From an uncultured Opitutia bacterium (GTDB lineage Bacteria; Verrucomicrobiota; Verrucomicrobiia; Opitutales; UBA953), in NCBI GenBank assembly GCA_937874455.1, contig CALNBE010000141.1, forward strand, positions 1 to 13,574: a stretch of DNA of 13,574 bases. The letters run 5' to 3'. The notes under the pieces are model-generated. The model worked only from the letters and a program-made list of their open reading frames with translations. It ran no database searches and was not told the origin of the DNA. Both the position numbers and the translations under genes were made by a program. This document shows, one piece after another, positions 13,150-13,574 of the stretch. How positions within the stretch are numbered: the stretch's first letter is position 1; each line of letters opens with the position of its first letter.

Positions 13150-13574
13150 ATGCCGCCTGCGAACAACGCCAACGTCGCCCGCCATCTGCGCCTTGCCGCC
13201 CAAGCCAACCCCGACAACTGCGCCGTGCGCGCTCCCCAAGGACGCCTTCCCAATAGCGACATCGCCTATTTGGAACGCAGCTTCCTGCAACTAGATCGCG
13301 AAAGCGATGCCGCCGCCGCGCATTTTGCCCGCGCCGGTATCCTCCCCGGCACCCGCACCCTGCTGCTGGCCCGCCCCGGATTGGACCTAATCTTGAGCAT
13401 GTTCGGCCTGCTCAAACTCGGCGCCGTTCCCATCGCCATCGATCCAGGAATGGGATTTCGCACCTTCCTCCGCTGCGTTCGCCACACCCAACCAACCGCG
13501 CTCGTCGGCACTCCCGTCGCCCTCGGCTTGACCCGCTTTTTCCCCAAAACCTTTGCCAGCGTCCGCGTCCGTGT
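13150..13574 (+). CDS. Adenylate-forming (AMP-binding) ligase, OleC-like, N-terminal part
   Basis: The frame is open to the right edge; 141 codons are visible. The N-terminus matches the start of acyl-CoA-synthetase-like enzymes: NVARHLRLAAQANPDNCAVRAP, then FLQLDRESDAAAAHFARAG, the strand-helix segment TRTLLLARPGLDLILSMFG, LLKLGAVPIAIDPGMGFRTF, and ALVGTPVALGLTRFF. The PGLDLI and GAVPIAIDPGMG pattern resembles OleC, the beta-lactone synthetase of long-chain olefin (OleABCD) biosynthesis. That assignment is from recognition only, because the ATP-binding loop lies beyond the window. Ordinary fatty-acid-CoA ligase is the alternative. The ATG at 13150 comes 8 bp after the terminator stem, with no Shine-Dalgarno, so it may be a leaderless or very short-leader transcript, or the true start may be further in. 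Confidence 0.8.
   Translation, partial: MPPANNANVARHLRLAAQANPDNCAVRAPQGRLPNSDIAYLERSFLQLDRESDAAAAHFARAGILPGTRTLLLARPGLDLILSMFGLLKLGAVPIAIDPGMGFRTFLRCVRHTQPTALVGTPVALGLTRFFPKTFASVRVR

Noticed and set aside
12481..13290. 269-codon minus-strand frame across pilD, the lipoprotein and the ligase start
   Set aside because: It is antisense to three better-supported features, crosses a strong terminator, and has no recognisable domain.

Overview
The window reads as a chromosomal stretch from a high-GC Gram-negative bacterium. I would guess Verrucomicrobiota, order Opitutales. The reasons are a twin-arginine Gfo/Idh/MocA oxidoreductase of the planctomycete/verrucomicrobial type, the family style of the SixA, Rrf2 and adenylate-forming proteins, and how few start codons have a Shine-Dalgarno sequence. 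The placement is an inference from recognition, not from a search. I see no tRNA, rRNA, CRISPR array, insertion sequence or phage gene. The content is mostly ordinary housekeeping genes plus a few poorly understood ones.

Layout. (a) 1-2318, plus strand: the tail of a CBS-pair protein of the CNNM/hemolysin family, then lgt (lipoprotein maturation), slyX and a YedK/HMCES-type abasic-site DNA-protein crosslinking protein. All four are tightly spaced. (b) 2319-2668: non-coding, with a GC palindrome and a G-rich (minus strand) tandem motif at the end of the next gene. (c) 5225-2669, minus strand: sixA (histidine phosphatase), a degenerate SDR-fold protein with a ~300-residue disordered proline-rich and then lysine-rich tail, and an Rrf2 regulator without iron-sulphur cysteines. 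(d) 6369-5320, minus: a membrane-anchored protein with a complete metzincin zinc motif. (e) 7895-6528, minus: Tat-exported Gfo/Idh/MocA oxidoreductase, divergent from (f) 8124-8986, plus: an exported alpha/beta hydrolase interrupted by an apparent one-base deletion. (g) 10674-9009, minus: a NUDIX hydrolase followed by an unrecognised 369-residue protein in which I can trace the landmark residues of a protein-kinase-like fold. (h) 10817-12713, plus: aroE overlapping a type IV prepilin peptidase gene. (i) 12802-13086: a small lipoprotein gene ending in a strong intrinsic terminator. (j) 13150 to the edge: the start of an adenylate-forming ligase resembling OleC.

Functional links are limited. 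Lgt would lipidate proteins such as the small lipoprotein at 12802, and the prepilin peptidase would serve a type IV pilus or type II secretion system encoded elsewhere. The most interesting candidates are the kinase-like protein paired with a NUDIX enzyme, the membrane-tethered metzincin, and the SDR-like protein that has lost its catalytic residues and gained a histone-H1-like tail between a phosphohistidine phosphatase and a transcription regulator.
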